Origin: Irpex lacteus
Taxonomy: Eukaryota; Basidiomycota; Agaricomycetes; Polyporales; Irpicaceae
Assembly: GCA_001986395.2 (NCBI GenBank)
Contig: MQVO02000023.1
Span: forward strand, 310,001 to 374,000
Direction: 5' to 3'
Length of the DNA: 64,000 bases
Below are positions 11,200-23,815 of this stretch, in pieces (positions within the stretch are counted from its first letter, which is position 1; each line of letters begins with the position of its first letter). The translations under genes and the position numbers were made by a program. The notes under the pieces are model-generated. The model searched no databases. It was not told the DNA's origin and was given only the letters and a program-made list of their open reading frames with translations.

Positions 11200-12509
11200 C
11201 TTGAACTTCGACAGAGTTATAGTAAGTCAGTGGAAGATGTGTGGAATTAGCTGTTGACTTGCTGGCTTTTATTTGAGGCCGGCGGGTTAAACTCATGCCT
11301 CTTGAAGAGTGCAATAGTACTCTCAACCTGGCCACCGCTGACGGTTCACAAGAAATCATCAACTAACAACTGCTTCTAACTGCTCAATCCTCACGAGAAT
11401 CTGATTCGTTTGCGAAGATCAGGGCACGGGCAGGAAGTAACCGGTGGGCCACATTCAATTAGGACGTCACTGGATCGACACAGCTCCTCGTGGGTGTCTT
11501 GGCACTACTCGCGAGTACTACCATTCATCCAGCTATACAAGGCATGCTGGTACACACACCGAACGGAGGGACGGCTCTATTGTATGCTTCCAAGATCTGC
11601 CCGACCTCGGCTTCTTGCACTTGAGATACCTATGACACTAGTGCTATCAGCAAAAGTATAGACCGTACTTCCAGTCTAAGTACAGGTCATGTACCTCACA
11701 AGTTACCTAGAGTCCGATATCAATCGGAGCCTCACACGCTTGCAATTCACTGACCACGGTGCCGCAATATGGTCGTACCAAGTTCACGATGGAAGGTTGG
11801 AGCTGGGCAAGCAAACTCTCTTCGTAGACTCAGAAGTCAGGACCGCTCTAATGAATGGCACGGAATACCGGCATCTTGTAGACGGATCGCTCATCATGAT
11901 TGTACGCTCGAGTAGATTTATAATGTTTGATTTCCAGAGGATGGCAATATTATACCCTACACTATTATACAAGCTATTGCGCTATGAAACAAGGCACGAT
12001 GAACGTGAGTGAAGAGCGATGAAGCAGAAAACAGCCAGATTAGTTATAAGTATGGCGACGATATTGTTGAAGAGATTGCAGATCTATGTGCTCTATGGAA
12101 ATGCATGAATATGAACTGGACGAATGTGTTCCTGCCGTTAGTAATGATGAATGTGAAGAAAGATGACCAGAACAATGGTGTCAGGATAACGTGCAGAACA
12201 ATTGAATGAGTGTGCTATAGGTCCGTGTTAATGAAAGTGATGAGGTGTAAACTTCCGGTAAATAGAGGAAGATCCACGATAGGTACGCCTAGAGCGGTCA
12301 ATTGTGGCCAAGAGACCAACGGTGTACGATGGGGGTAGTAGAGAGTGACGATATGACGAAATCAGTGCCACTGCAGAACTGGACACGATACAGGTGTGCG
12401 CCACGAATACTAATGTGATTCAGCAGCTGAAACAGGCTGGCAGGCCACCTTTGCGCGTGGGGAGCCTTCACGGGGTGAAGTGAAGAGGGAGTGTTCGTCC
12501 GTCGACTCC
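11200..12509. other. Intergenic, no supported gene
   Basis: This 1.3-kb stretch lies between the start of the reductase gene and the 3' end of the Flc-like gene. Its open frames are short, rich in rare residues and have no recognisable domain, signal peptide or plausible splice partners. The left part presumably carries the reductase promoter. Confidence 0.5.
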
Positions 12510-14940
12510 TCAGCTGGAAGGATGTTCCGGTATTGTCTGGTGCTCGAACGCAGAAGACGACCGTCTCCAGCTCTCTCTGGGTGTCCCATACTCGGACTCA
12601 GTCGTCCCAGGTGTGACCGGCCATCTTGGTGATAAACCGCCAGAATAATGCGACGCAACAGAGGCAGACGGCGGTCTCGAATGTTGGAACGACGACGTTC
12701 TCGGTAGTGGTTCGCCTAGCGACGACATTGTGGCTGACGTCGCAGTGAACGCCGATGGGGGCTCGCTGAACTGACTTAGCCTCGTCATTGTCGTCGCAGG
12801 CGATATTGGTGAGGGCGTGGAAGGTGTATGCGACGGCTCTGGGTTTGAGGGCCGCTCCCGGAAGATCGTCGACGGGACAGGTGTAATCTTCTGCGACACG
12901 TATGACGTCTTTTCGGACAATCCTGACCCAGTGGAACCAACCTTGCCCTCTTCGAGCGAGTTGTTACTTGATAGCGCCGTCGCGTCTGTCGAGACGCTTT
13001 CTTGCTTGTGCCTCCTCCACGGTATTGGAACCAACTGCAGGAGACCAAGGTTGACGAGGGTGTTGAAGAACATGAGGACAACAGCCACGGAGTATATGAC
13101 TGCGATGATGATGCCGACGACGACACGTGGGATGGCGTCCAAGTCAAGGGACTCGGAGAACGCAATCATGAGACCTGTGCAGACGACACGGAATACAGAG
13201 AGGATAACCGCCAGGATGTCTGCGCCACGCGTTTGGAAGGGCCGAAGGACAAGCAGAGACGCGAATAACGCAATCTCCGTGATGAGAATGATTATTGTCT
13301 GGACCATCCCGTGCGCCTGGCCAAACCCGGTGACAAGCGTCTTGACGAGCATGGCAGTGAAGATCGCGAGAGCGTAATAATAGCGTTGAGGCCGGAGAGC
13401 TGCGGTCCACGGCAGAAGTGTTGTAGACTCGGCAGGGTCAATGTTTCTTATCCATCGGGAAAAGAGGCTTGGTCGAAGGAGGAATACTAGCGACGTTGCG
13501 ACGCAGATGAGGATTATGAGCCATAATATCACCGAAAGAAGAACCGAGGCCCACGAGTCGTTCAACGTCCATTGAAAGAACGTGAAGATGAAGACGGGAG
13601 TGAAGCATATCAGTGCCACCCGCAGAGCCCAAGCTCGAGCAAACGAAGGATAGCCCGCCCTGGCCTTGTCGAGCGATGCCCGTCTCCGTTGACCCCAGGG
13701 CGTGTGGATAAGGGAGAGGATAAGTAGATAACCAAGGCTGAGAGTAACCAGCGCGATGGCGGTAAGGATAAGGCTGATGAAAAAGATAGTCATGAAAGCG
13801 TTCGCAGTTGCGATGCCGATAAAGTTGGTGTAGATGGGGATACCAGCCTCCAACACGTTGGTCGATTCCTGGGTGACAGTAGCCACGTTGCCGCCTACGA
13901 AGACACTTGACTGAGGGGAAACATCGTGTCCTGTTCCATTGCCGAACAAGATTGGTGCCATCAGCTTATTGACTTGTGCAATGTTATTGTACGGGCTGAG
14001 CTTGCGGTTGACCAATGAGACAGCGTTACTCCCAGCATCCGATACATTCGCGCCTGTGTGGGCTCTCATGTTGTTGATGGTGTTCTGTATGGACGACATT
14101 GGTGACTGAGCAAAGAGACCAAGCGACCAAGCGAAGTTGAGAGTGTATGCACGGTATACACCGGGGTAATTGAGCGCCAAGAGACCTGACGCTGCAATCG
14201 TCTGGAAGAGGTGCATCAAATCCAGAAGCCGAACTGGTGCGAGTGCATCAGGTCGAACGTAGGACCACCAGATGGCGGAAGCGAGAGCAAGAAGAGCGAT
14301 GGCACCCGTTGTCCATTCGACTGCCTTTTGGCGAGTTGACCAACCGTTGGCAACGGTCGCCTGGATGCAGGCGACCGTTTTGTGTGAGCTGGCCTCGGTC
14401 AAAGTCAACTGCACGAATGCCTCAAGATCAGGAATCTTGTATGCGATGCCGGGAAGGAGAGAGGCAATATCAAGTGTGTCCGGGAGAATGATTTGGTCGA
14501 AGCCGGTAAAATTGTAGGTGGGGAGGGGACAGAATGCGCCGTGAAGGAGGGTGCAAAGATCGAGGGAGACGTTGAAGGGACGCATGCCGTATACATTAAC
14601 GAAGAGGTTGGCAAAGACGTTGAGGTTTGGGCGCTGCAGACACGGTTAATCATGCACTACATCGCGCAAAAGGCTGCCTACTCACCACACTCTCGAGAGA
14701 GACATTATATGCTACAGATCTGTTCTGGGGAAAATAGGAGATATCGAACTGTTGAATGAGGATGCTTTCAGGGGGCGAGCAGTAAGACACGGATGAAGTG
14801 ACTGTGTACACATTTGAGTTTGGCGAAATGAATGATTAGTGAACATACTCACATAAAGTGTCAACGTGAGCGCTGGCGACGCGAGTGAAAGCCAAAAGAG
14901 ATGTAAGAAAGAGCCGCGACCGGGCGACTGAGAAAAACAT
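12510..14940 (-). CDS. Flc/TRP-like polytopic membrane protein with ML-like N-terminal domain
   Basis: Relatives include yeast Flc1-3, S. pombe Pkd2 and other fungal TRP-like proteins linked to ER/plasma-membrane FAD or calcium transport and cell-wall integrity. Three exons: 14853-14940, 14686-14801, 12510-14633. The short first exon gives a good signal peptide (MFFSVARSRLFLTSLLAFTR, then VASAHVDTL), so I place the start at 14940 rather than at the first Met of the long exon (14585). The ML-like lumenal domain follows (SYCSPPESILIQQFDISYFP, PNLNVFANLFVNVYGMRPF, LLHGAFCPLPTYNF). Many hydrophobic helices come next, e.g. GAIALLALASAIWWSYV, AFMTIFFISLILTAIALVTL, VLLSVILWLIILICVATSLV and VVVGIIIAVIYSVAVVLMFF. 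The cytosolic tail of about 190 residues is Ser/Pro/Thr-rich and looks disordered. Total length is about 775 residues, normal for the family. Confidence 0.92.
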
Positions 14941-16306
14941 GAAGGGCGTAAGCAATGAGGGGAGTCAGTCCTCAGATAGACGGAGGCAGGCCCTATAAAA
15001 GCAGAAGATGACAAGAGCATGGTCAGACACGAGGACAAAGGGCTGTTGTCGCGACTCACCTTAGATGTTTATTATTGTTCTCAGTTTAGGGTTCGCACGT
15101 GGATCACTGATCTCCCGAGACACAACAAGCAAGACAACGACGGCGGCGACGACGGCGGCGACAGCAGTGGTGGTGGTGAGGAGGCAAGCCGTTGAGGCCA
15201 CGGTCGACACGCCCCATGTTCTCGGCGAGGAGCCCACTTCGTCAGCGATCTCATCTCCAACGCTTGGGCGTCTAATGTTGCCTGTAGAACGTTTATTCAT
15301 GGAAGCCGTGTCCCCCGCTCCTCGCCGATCCTAACGCCGATCTCGGCTTATTGCCCAATTCGGCGGGCGCATACCTTTGTCATGATTTCATGGCCCTGGT
15401 TCGACGCAGGACACGACGACGACGAGTATCTTTGGTGGCAGACAATGCTACTGCTGAGTATTTTTCGGGGATCTCGTGGCCGATGGTGTCAGTGACACTG
15501 GAGCCCATCTGTTATGACACAGTTGCGGAAGTATCGTTTGTTGCACCACTCGTGTGTTTTCGTTCCCTGCTCGCACGGCGCTCATGCATCATGCACCATG
15601 GCCTGGACCTCGAAATCAGTCTTCCACTTTCCTGCCAGTCCACAGCTGTCGGCTGAAACAGGTCGCCCTATGTACACCGCTTGCCTCGTGGATCTCACTA
15701 TGCAACACAGGCACAACCTGAGGTAGCAATAATGTCTTTCTTTCGGTGGCAGCACTTACATATCTTCTCTGTCGTCTGCGCACTGCGCACTGGCCCGAGT
15801 CCGTCGACGTCTGACAATACATATTACTGCATCTTTGGTCTGCATCTTCCATCACTTGACCACGTCAGTCGGAAAGCCGGCCGAGAATATTACCGTCAGG
15901 ATATCCGAGACTTTTTGTATTTTCCACAGCTGAATGTATGGAGTCTCTTCACGAAGGAAGATTTCCAGACTTTAACTTTCCCCATTCATCGTGCGTATTA
16001 ATGATGACAGGTGCATGGTGACTGTCAGTGCGCGCTTAAACGTTAACTTTGGGGAGCTTCAAACGCGAATACCCACTGAATTTACCTCTCTGATTCCAAC
16101 TGCATCAGGTGAATACGTGTCGTTTGCGTGTCTCATAATCAGCGTAGTGGCAAGGCTCCTGTAGGCTGCTGCGAAAGGTACGCATGCGGCAGCATATAAT
16201 ACGACGCGCTCGAGTTAAGTCGCAGATCACTTACTGAACAGACCTCGACTGCCACACGACCTGTACACGACACAACACGCTGAGATCATACGGAAGAGTA
16301 ATTATA
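14941..16306. other. Gene-poor stretch between the Flc-like gene and PHS1
   Basis: About 1.37 kb without a firmly supported gene. On the minus strand a 79-codon frame (15061-15300) encodes a Thr/Ala/Val-rich hydrophobic segment (STACLLTTTTAVAAVVAAVV) behind a polar N-terminus. A possible upstream exon holds the start MGSSVTDTIGHEIPEKYSAV (near 15510), but I could not join the two in frame with canonical splice sites. It may be a small single-pass membrane protein or chance. GC-rich triplet repeats (15138-15180) explain much of that frame's composition. The right end must hold the PHS1 promoter. Confidence 0.3.
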
Positions 16307-17267
16307 ATGGCGAAGATAGAGGAAGTGAAGGAACCTGTGAAGAAAACTAAAAAACGTGAGTGTTCAGTATCCACGAGAGACCGTCCCCTCTGACCACGTA
16401 CAGCACAACCTACCGCTCTCAAGTACTACCTCGTTGCGTACAACCTCCTCAGCGCCCTCGGCTGGGGCTACATTCTCGTCTCCACACTCCGCCATGTCTT
16501 TGCTCTCGATGTCAAGAGCGACTTCCATGTAACGGGCTGGGTCCACCGTCCAGACGGGTACCCCGAATGGGCGTTATACACCGAGAAGCATTTATTACCC
16601 CGTGGATGGTTCCATGGGTTCAGGAGGTTGGCCACGACAGGAGAGAAACTGGGTCATGCGACAACGATCGTGCAAACATTTGCGATACTGGAAGTGGTCC
16701 ACTCTCTGCTGGGGTGGGTGAGGAGTCCGTTCGGGACTGTGCTCATGCAGGTTGCAAGTCGATACTACGCGATTTATGGTGTCAACTATCTCTTCCCACA
16801 CGTACGTCCCATCCTACACCAACCCTCTCGGTTCCACCTGCTCATTTTGTATGCAGACCCTCAAGAACCCTCTGTACACGACAATGATCCTCTCCTGGTC
16901 CTTTACTGAAGTTATCCGCTATGTCTTCTACGCCCTTAATCTCCTGGGACACGAGCCATATAGCCTCCTTTGGACACGCTACACGACCTTCTGGCTTCTC
17001 TACCCCACGGGCGCGTCTTCCGAGGCCTTTTTGATCTTCGCCACTCTCCCCAGCTTGAAAGACAAGCCATTGACATATTGGAGCCTGTACGATTGGTTCA
17101 GATTGGCGATGTTCGGGATTTGGTGGCCATGTGTGTATCCCATGTTCGATCATCTGGAGAGTTCTAACTGATTCCTGGCGGCAGCATTATATGTGTTGTA
17201 CACCTACATGATCAAGCAGCGCCGAAAGGTGTTGGGAGGTTCTGCAAAGAAGGTGAAGACACAGTAA
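16307..17267 (+). CDS. PHS1: Very-long-chain (3R)-3-hydroxyacyl-CoA dehydratase (PHS1/HACD/PTPLA family)
   Basis: This ER membrane enzyme removes water from 3-hydroxyacyl-CoA in the very-long-chain fatty acid elongation cycle that feeds sphingolipid synthesis. Four exons join in frame: 16307-16355, 16404-16801, 16857-17130, 17185-17267. After a charged N-terminus (MAKIEEVKEPVKKTKK) the family hallmarks are present: YYLVAYNLLSALGWGYILVS, FAILEVVHSLLGWVRSPFGT, SWSFTEVIRYVFYALNLLG and WTRYTTFWLLYPTGASSEAF. The last carries the catalytic Tyr and Glu spaced as in the family (Y-P-x-G-x-x-x-E). The C-terminus ends in lysine/arginine-rich ER-type residues (MIKQRRKVLGGSAKKVK). It converges with the protease gene, 151 bp away. 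Identity is secure. Confidence 0.96.
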
Positions 17268-17418
17268 GGCCAGTTGTGTTGGGGTTTGCTCTTCCAGTCA
17301 AGACCGCATGAGACTCTTAATCTTTGACGACTAGATTTAAGTTACGTTTGGGTTTATCTTGCCCGCAATATATACAACTGGAACACGATACATCACGGAG
17401 GCTCGCAATGGCTGCAAT

Positions 17419-19407
17419 TTATTTGTTGTTTACACTAGGAGCGAACCCAACTCTGCTTCCTCCATGGTCGAACGTTGAATACCCTACGGAGATGAACATC
17501 TTCGTTAGCATGGTATGATCACGTAACGGGGTGCTGACGAATGCTTACAGGACTTCATAAATATGTCCCCAACAATGGCTAGGTTAGAGGGGAATCCCGA
17601 GCTAGAGTCGACACCAATGATACCTCCAACACAATCGCTACAAGAAACAGGAAGCGTCAGCAGATGCAGCTAGAAAAAACACGTGGACGCACTTAGAATC
17701 GTCACTGAGCTTGCCCAGGTTGAAATCATCGGTACGCATGCCGAAGGACTTTCCCGAGAAGGAGAGCGAGACGGAGAGGATCGATGAACACGGGTAAGTG
17801 TAGAACCCTATGCACGAGGTTAGAGCTTATCTTTTCGACGGATGAAGTAGGATTGTGACTGACCTCCACCTCGTTCCATAGTGGCATCCTTTGAGCCAGG
17901 GATCTACAAGACGAAGACGACTGAGTATTCTCTGAACAACATTAGGAGGATTTTGCTAACCTTGGCGTAGAACTCTTGAGCTACATCGTCTGGTACAAGC
18001 AACAGCGATGTTCCGGAGTCGATAGCCTGCAACAACAGTCAATGTTCATATCACAGGACTTATCATGACTAAAGGAACTTACCGCGGTCAAGTTGGTAGG
18101 TATCGACTGCAGCTTGTCGGTGGCCATGCCATCCATGTTAATCGTCCAATAGGTCTATGTTGAGGTATCAACTCAGCTACTTCCCGCAACATGGGATGGT
18201 CTACACACCTTGGTCGTCAGATTGTGCCAGAGAATCGGCCCCACGGTCTTGGTGAGATCGTAACATCCAAAACATATCTACAACGATAACCATCAGTTCA
18301 TCGGCTGCATATACTGTTTTCTAGGGGCTTCTCACCTGCGACCCATCCTCTTGTCCCCGCGTCAAATGTATGGAGAATATCCCAGCCGCCAGTTTCCGTG
18401 CGCTCAGAAGACTTTCGAAGAAGTTTGGGGTGTTCATTCGAGATATACTCTGGAACGCCAGTCCAACGAGCCCACTGCTGGGGTACGCCATAAAGTCCTC
18501 GGATTCTGTTCGCACAGCGACGAACTGCTGTTGCTCGACAGAGAGCGAGCCGAGAGTGACGGTGTCCTTCGCCGCCGTGCCCGATACCCTTCCTGCGCCC
18601 TACAAGATCCACATGGATCGTGGTTCGTTAACAGCTGCATATGGATGAAAAACATGAAAGATACGAACGTATACAAGCGATACCTTTCTCTTCGAGTTCT
18701 GAAACGTCGAGCTTGCGGCCGGCGCAAACTGAGCGTTCGAGCACGACGGGCACGTCGTCGGGATCCACAAATCGGCGGAGCCCGTGTCCACCGATACTGT
18801 CAATTCCTGCCCAGGAGTACCGAATTGCACGGGTCCGTAATACGACACGTCCATCCCGCCCTCGATGTCATCTTTGAGCGGCATGACATGGAAGTCGGTG
18901 TAGTTCGTTTGCGGAAGCCCAATGATCGGAGAGTCATCTGCTGGAATGTCTCCACTGCCACTGTAGGCGAGGGGTGTGACTAGCAGGGACGTCGTATTCC
19001 GGTAATACTGGAGAATCGGTGTGTCGTTGAAGGGTGGGTAACCCGTATCGGTTTGAGGGTCGGGGTTGAGGCCAATTCCGTTGAGGAACTGCGACGCTCG
19101 TGAGTACTTGTTGATTATACCCTGCACCTCCATCGTCTAATATACACGCAACGTGGTCAGCAGGTAGTCGGCGTAGAACTCGTTTGGGACTCACCGCAGT
19201 ATGTGCGTCAAATACCGCAGGTTGAGACCCGTTGCTGACACGTAAGGCGGGTGCCTTTGGTGCGGTCCGCTTGAGGTTAGCAACGAGGTGGCGCTTCGCA
19301 GGTTGTCCGTAGCTAGAGTCGGCAGGAGTGGCGGTCACTGAAATTATATACCAAAATAGTCCCAGACCGATTGGAAGGTGCGTGCCAGCGACCATGTTGT
19401 AATGCAC
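17419..19407 (-). CDS. Secreted pepsin-like aspartic protease (family A1)
   Basis: This is a secretory endopeptidase with two catalytic aspartates. The start ATG at 19407, or the second ATG at 19395, opens a signal sequence (MVAGTHLPIGLGLFWYIISV). A propeptide follows, with a basic segment (AKRHLVANLKRTAPK), then the mature enzyme beginning near MDVSYYGPVQFGTPGQELTV. The first active-site motif is VDTGSADLWIPTTCPSC and the second is AIDSGTSLLLVPDDVA. Further family features: SSGLVGLAFQSISRMNTPNF, CVGGIIGVDSSSGF and the C-terminal AIVGDIFMKSWYSTFDHGG followed by RVGFAP. At least seven exons with short introns were traced; the stop is TAA at 17419-17421. I see no obvious GPI signal. Substrate preference is unknown. 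Confidence 0.93.
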
Positions 19408-20184
19408 CAGGCAGACTGATCGAAGAACTTAGGAAGAGAAAAGCGCAAGACACCAGAGATAGAAACAGCAGATGAGAGCTAAAGCGAGAGAAGAAAGTGA
19501 GCTGATAGTGAAGTGGCGGCGACACAAGCAAGAGGGAGGCTGACCACCATCAGGGCTGACAGTACTTATTAATTTTGTGCGGAAGTTGCGGAATGGTAAC
19601 TTCCCGATCTCACGGTGTCAGCCACTTCGTTCGAGGTGGTGAGTCACAGTGAACTTCCAATATACGTGGTATAGCTGACAAGATGGCTAAACTAGATTGT
19701 GTTGCATCACTTTCAATGGCGAAAGAGAGTTACACCAAGAAAATCGTTCATTCCCGTGTGGCTACCGATACTACTACTACGCACACTGACTGCCACTAGT
19801 AGGACAGTCGAGATTCGGAGTGTCATGTCTAGTGTTCTCGGCATTTGATAATACTGGTGGATTCCGTAAGTTGTGGCAGCGTTTCCTTGAACCGCAGAAT
19901 GGGCGCTTCCTCAGATTGACCAGGTTCCAAAACGTGCAATCAAGTACCGAATCTAATAAACGCACACGGTGATGGCCATAGGCGAACTCGAGGCGTTGGG
20001 CATCTCCTCGCAACTTGAACTTGGACCACCATCCCATCGATACGAGGGGATCCTGGTCTCGTGAAGTTGAACGTTGAATACAGTCTACTCTACCTGTGGG
20101 AGAAGAAGACTTTTGACCAACATTCAACATCCTTCTAGTCTGCCGTCGTCTCTCTCGCTAATAAGCTCCAGAATCTTGTAGCCG
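19408..20184. other. Divergent intergenic region between protease and RBR ligase
   Basis: These 777 bp hold the two promoters. No credible coding frame, repeat or RNA gene was seen. Confidence 0.5.
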
Positions 20185-23100
20185 ATGTCTCAGTCGTCCA
20201 GAAGGCCACCTTGCCGTTACTACCGTGCAGGCCGTTGTCGTTTTGGAGACTCGTGCAAGTTTCAGCATGCCAACATTCAACCTGCAATTACCAGTGTGAA
20301 TGATGCGCTACTGTCCCTCGTACAGCCGACCCAGAACAAAACTTGCCTGAAACGTGGCGAAGCACATTGCTACGCATGGAAAGCTGGAAATTGTCGCAAA
20401 GGAGAAAAATGCTGGTTTGCACACGACCCCCAGGTCTAGTGTCTCATTTCCGTATTTTTTCCAAACTGCTGAACATGTTGTTTTATATAGATTCAACGGG
20501 AAGCCGCCATCCGGCGTGCTCGTGCAGAACAAAAGAGGCGGGAGCGTATAGACATTGAGGCTGCTCGCCTAGCGCGGCTCGTAGCAGATGAGCAAGAACT
20601 TGTCCACCAAGCGAGACTCGCACAAGAAGTGGCAGCCCTCCAGGCTGAAGAGCGGCCCTTGGAACAAATTCATCTTCGCGAGGAGCAGGAGAGAGAACAC
20701 TTTGTAGTGACCGCCAGGGAAGAGGCCGCGATAACCATTCAACGAGTCGTGCTTGGCTCTATAGTCACCTTTGCTGCAGGTCTGGATATTCGAGCCGTCA
20801 TCACTGGGTTCGACTCTTGTGCCATCCGCGTACGCAACCTCCCTGCCGACGCACGTCAAGATGAGATCCGGGATCTCTTCACGCAGCAAGGGATCGATGC
20901 GGATCGACTCCTCGTTAGCTCGGTAAAGAGGATGCAGAATGGTAAACAGGAGGCGACTATTGTTACAGAGGCTGAGCATGGTGAAGTGTTGGCCGTTGGT
21001 TTGGACGCCATCGAATTTCGCGATGAGCGCCTCTCCTTCGAGATTGGAGTGTGCAACGTCGCTGGCGGTATGGGTCCCAGTACTGCTGGCGGTACCGATG
21101 CGAACGACCCCGACGTATTGACCATCAGTTGGCGCGCTCCATCCGCTCGCTATGCCGGAATATGCGATAGCATGGATATTGTACGAGTCAAGGTCCGGGA
21201 ACTTAATGGTCGTCTCCTTCAAGGGCGCAAAGTTAAGGTCGAAATCAACACTCCGCCACCAGGCCGTGTAATTTCCAAGTTCAATCCCATTTCCATCGTT
21301 GTCAGTAACCTTCCGCTAGATATTCCGGACACGGATGTTTGCGATTTCACTGGCCTTCCTTGCGTGCAACGATTGAAAAATAATCACCGGTGGAACCTGG
21401 AGGCCAGCGTCCAAGAACTGCGTCTGAACTTGGAGAGATACAATCTCACCGAATTCCCCAGTAATGTTCCATATCCTAACCTGGACGGCGTTGTCTCTAT
21501 TCGTGCACAATTCTCCTCCCACGACGACGCCCGGAACGCCCACGATTTTCTACAAGGCACACGCCCCTTTTATCTCAACGGAATCCTTCCATGGCTTCAG
21601 CTGCCAGTCCCACATGTATACACCCTCACCATCCCCTATCTGCAGTACGAGTCTCAACGTCGGATATGGGGTGATTTGAAGACGTCCATCAAGGATCCGA
21701 AGGCATGCGATATAACCATCCAAGAACAAGAGTTCCGAGGGTTTGCTCGCATCCGCGTCTTGGGTTCCGTCAAACCCGCTGTTGGAGCCCTCAAGGTTCG
21801 TGTAGAGAACCTGGCCGCTGGCGAAAGAGTGGACGGATGGAACTCGGCACTCGCGACACCTGGGAGTACCTTTGTTCGCTCGGTGTTCGCAAATACGGGT
21901 GCTTTTCTGCGTGGCGATTGGATGAAGAAGCAGCTGAAGGTCTATGGAGACCCAAAATCAGTGGATGCAGCGCGAGAGATGGTCAAACGAGAGCTAGAAC
22001 GCTTAGCTGGTCTCGAGCGCACCGTCTATCTCCCACGGCAGGCTATAGGGTTTTTCGTTCGCCAGGGGCTGGCTGAACTACAAGCTATCCTTGGAGAAGA
22101 AGGCGCCAAACTCAACCCTACAGAACGCACCATCACTGTCTCGGGCGGTGAAGAAGCTCGACACCACCTTGACCGGCTTGTCGCACAGTCTCGTCTTAAC
22201 GCGCCGACTTCAACCGGGACAAATGGGCTATCATGTCCTATTTGTATGGACGACGTGATCGTGCCTATCCGCGTAGGATGTGGGCACTCCTATTGCACGG
22301 CCTGTCTTCGGCATTATCTGCTCAGCGCCCTCGATGCAGATACGTTCCCTCTGATTTGTATGGGAGATGAGGGTAGGTGTGAAGTACCTCTGGCGTTACC
22401 CACTCTCCAGAGGCTCCTCCCTCCCGATTCCTTCAACCGCCTCTTGGAGGTTGTCTTTACCGCCCATATATCCAAACATCCACAGGATCTCGTCTATTGC
22501 AAGACCCCGGACTGCACGCAAGTGTATCGTCCTACTACGTCTCCAACGCCCTCGTCTTTACAGTGTCCGTCTTGCTTCTCCACTGTATGCTCTGGATGCA
22601 ACGATGAAGCCCACGTAGGCGTCTCTTGTGATGAGAACCGTCTGCACAAGGATCCACAGGCGCAAGATCGAGCTACAGAAGAATGGATACGGAACCAAGG
22701 AAATCGTATCAAGCGATGCCCGCAATGCAACGTCCACATCGAGAAGACTGAAGGGTGTAATCACATGAGTTGCCGGTGCATACTTGTACTTTTTGCACAG
22801 TTGATAGTCTTGCTCACGGATGGCGGTCAGGTGTGGCGCACATATCTGCTGGATCTGCATGGGGCTCTTCGGGCCCGACAATATCTACGCTCACATGGGA
22901 CAAGCACACGGTGGCTTTTTCACCGCGGAGCCCGCAGCTCCCGCTCCTGTAGCGGATCCCTTCAATGGAGTCGACTACGAGGAGCAGGTGGAAGCGTTGC
23001 GGCAGGCACAGATGGCAGCAAGAGTTGCCCAATTTGGCGAACGCATGCATCGCGACAATGTCGAGCGACAACGGAGGGAGCTAGAAGAGGATGCTGTGCG

Positions 23101-23209
23101 GCGCAGGAGGATGGCAATGAGGGCACACGAGGAGGCCGCGCGACGTCGCGCAGAGGTGCAAAGACGGCAAGAGAACCAAAACGGAGGTGGCTGGTGCGTC
23201 CTAATGTGA
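20185..23209 (+). CDS. RBR-type E3 ubiquitin ligase with two CCCH zinc fingers and RRM-like segments
   Basis: Three exons (20185-20433, 20491-22775, 22831-23209) give about 970 residues. Exon 1 carries two CCCH zinc fingers with regular spacing, CRYYRAGRCRFGDSCKFQH and CYAWKAGNCRKGEKCWFAH. A charged coiled-coil-like stretch follows, then an RRM-like segment (SCAIRVRNLPADARQDEIRD) and a second one (NPISIVVSNLPLDI). The C-terminal third is RING1-IBR-RING2: CPICMDDVIVPIRVGCGHSY, then VYCKTPDCTQVYRP and CPSCFSTVCSGC, then KRCPQCNVHIEKTEGCNHMS. The RING2 Cys in GCNHM is the expected ubiquitin-thioester residue, followed by CGAHICWICMGLF. RBR ligases form a thioester with ubiquitin before transfer. 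The CCCH and RRM parts suggest an RNA-bound substrate or RNA-regulated activity (inference). The last about 80 residues are an Arg/Glu-rich helix ending in CVLM, a possible CaaX prenylation box. Confidence 0.92.
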
Positions 23210-23815
23210 ATATCGGCTTGGTGTTCGTCAACCAAATGTGGTGCGACGACTGGTAAAACCGTGTGAATAATAAATATACGTACCTACATACTACTTTCTG
23301 TTCGTCATAAATACTGATGGTCAGTCGTCAATACCCTCGGTTCGGAGCGATAGCCGCGGTAACCTGGATTTGTGTCTTTAAGTAACACGACGTTGCGTTT
23401 GGCTGTATTTTTCTGCAAGCCGTGTAACTATGTTGCGTCACGGTTGTATATTGTAGTTTTATCTTGTCGAGAACAGACGCGTACGGCGTGCGGTTAATCA
23501 TGATCAAATTGGGATTTGTCCCTACTACATACTGAGTGGGCCTGTGAAGCTGATCTACAGCTCCGAATAAATACTGTGAGTGGTTGAATTCGTGTATGCA
23601 CAGTAGGTCAATGATTTACCTCTCTGGTGAGCTACCTCACTGGTAATAGTGCCTGCTGGGTGCACAATTCCAAGTTAGTGACTCTGAGTCAAGCGGTACT
23701 GTGCCGTCAGGACGAGCGCTATCGGGACTGTGCTGCTATCTCCTGACCGGCCTGACCACTGAGGACCACTGTTGTCCTTCAAGCTTCAATTTCCACCACC
23801 ACTAATCAGCTCAAC
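23210..23815. other. Intergenic, no gene seen
   Basis: These 606 bp lie between two genes on the same strand. They must contain the 3' UTR of the RBR gene and the promoter of the R3H-associated gene. No repeat or coding signal stands out. Confidence 0.5.

Noticed and set aside
11410..12209. String of short frames that might form a spliced gene
   Set aside because: No domain, no consistent splice partners and no coding-like composition.
12817..13377. 186-codon plus-strand open frame
   Set aside because: Antisense shadow of the Flc-like gene; composition reflects the opposite strand.
15061..15300. 79-codon minus-strand frame with one hydrophobic helix
   Set aside because: Its helix is largely produced by GC-rich triplet repeats, and a proposed upstream exon does not join in frame. 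Kept only as a note in the intergenic entry.
20569..21222. 217-codon minus-strand open frame
   Set aside because: Antisense to the long RBR-ligase exon; no signal, domain or start context.
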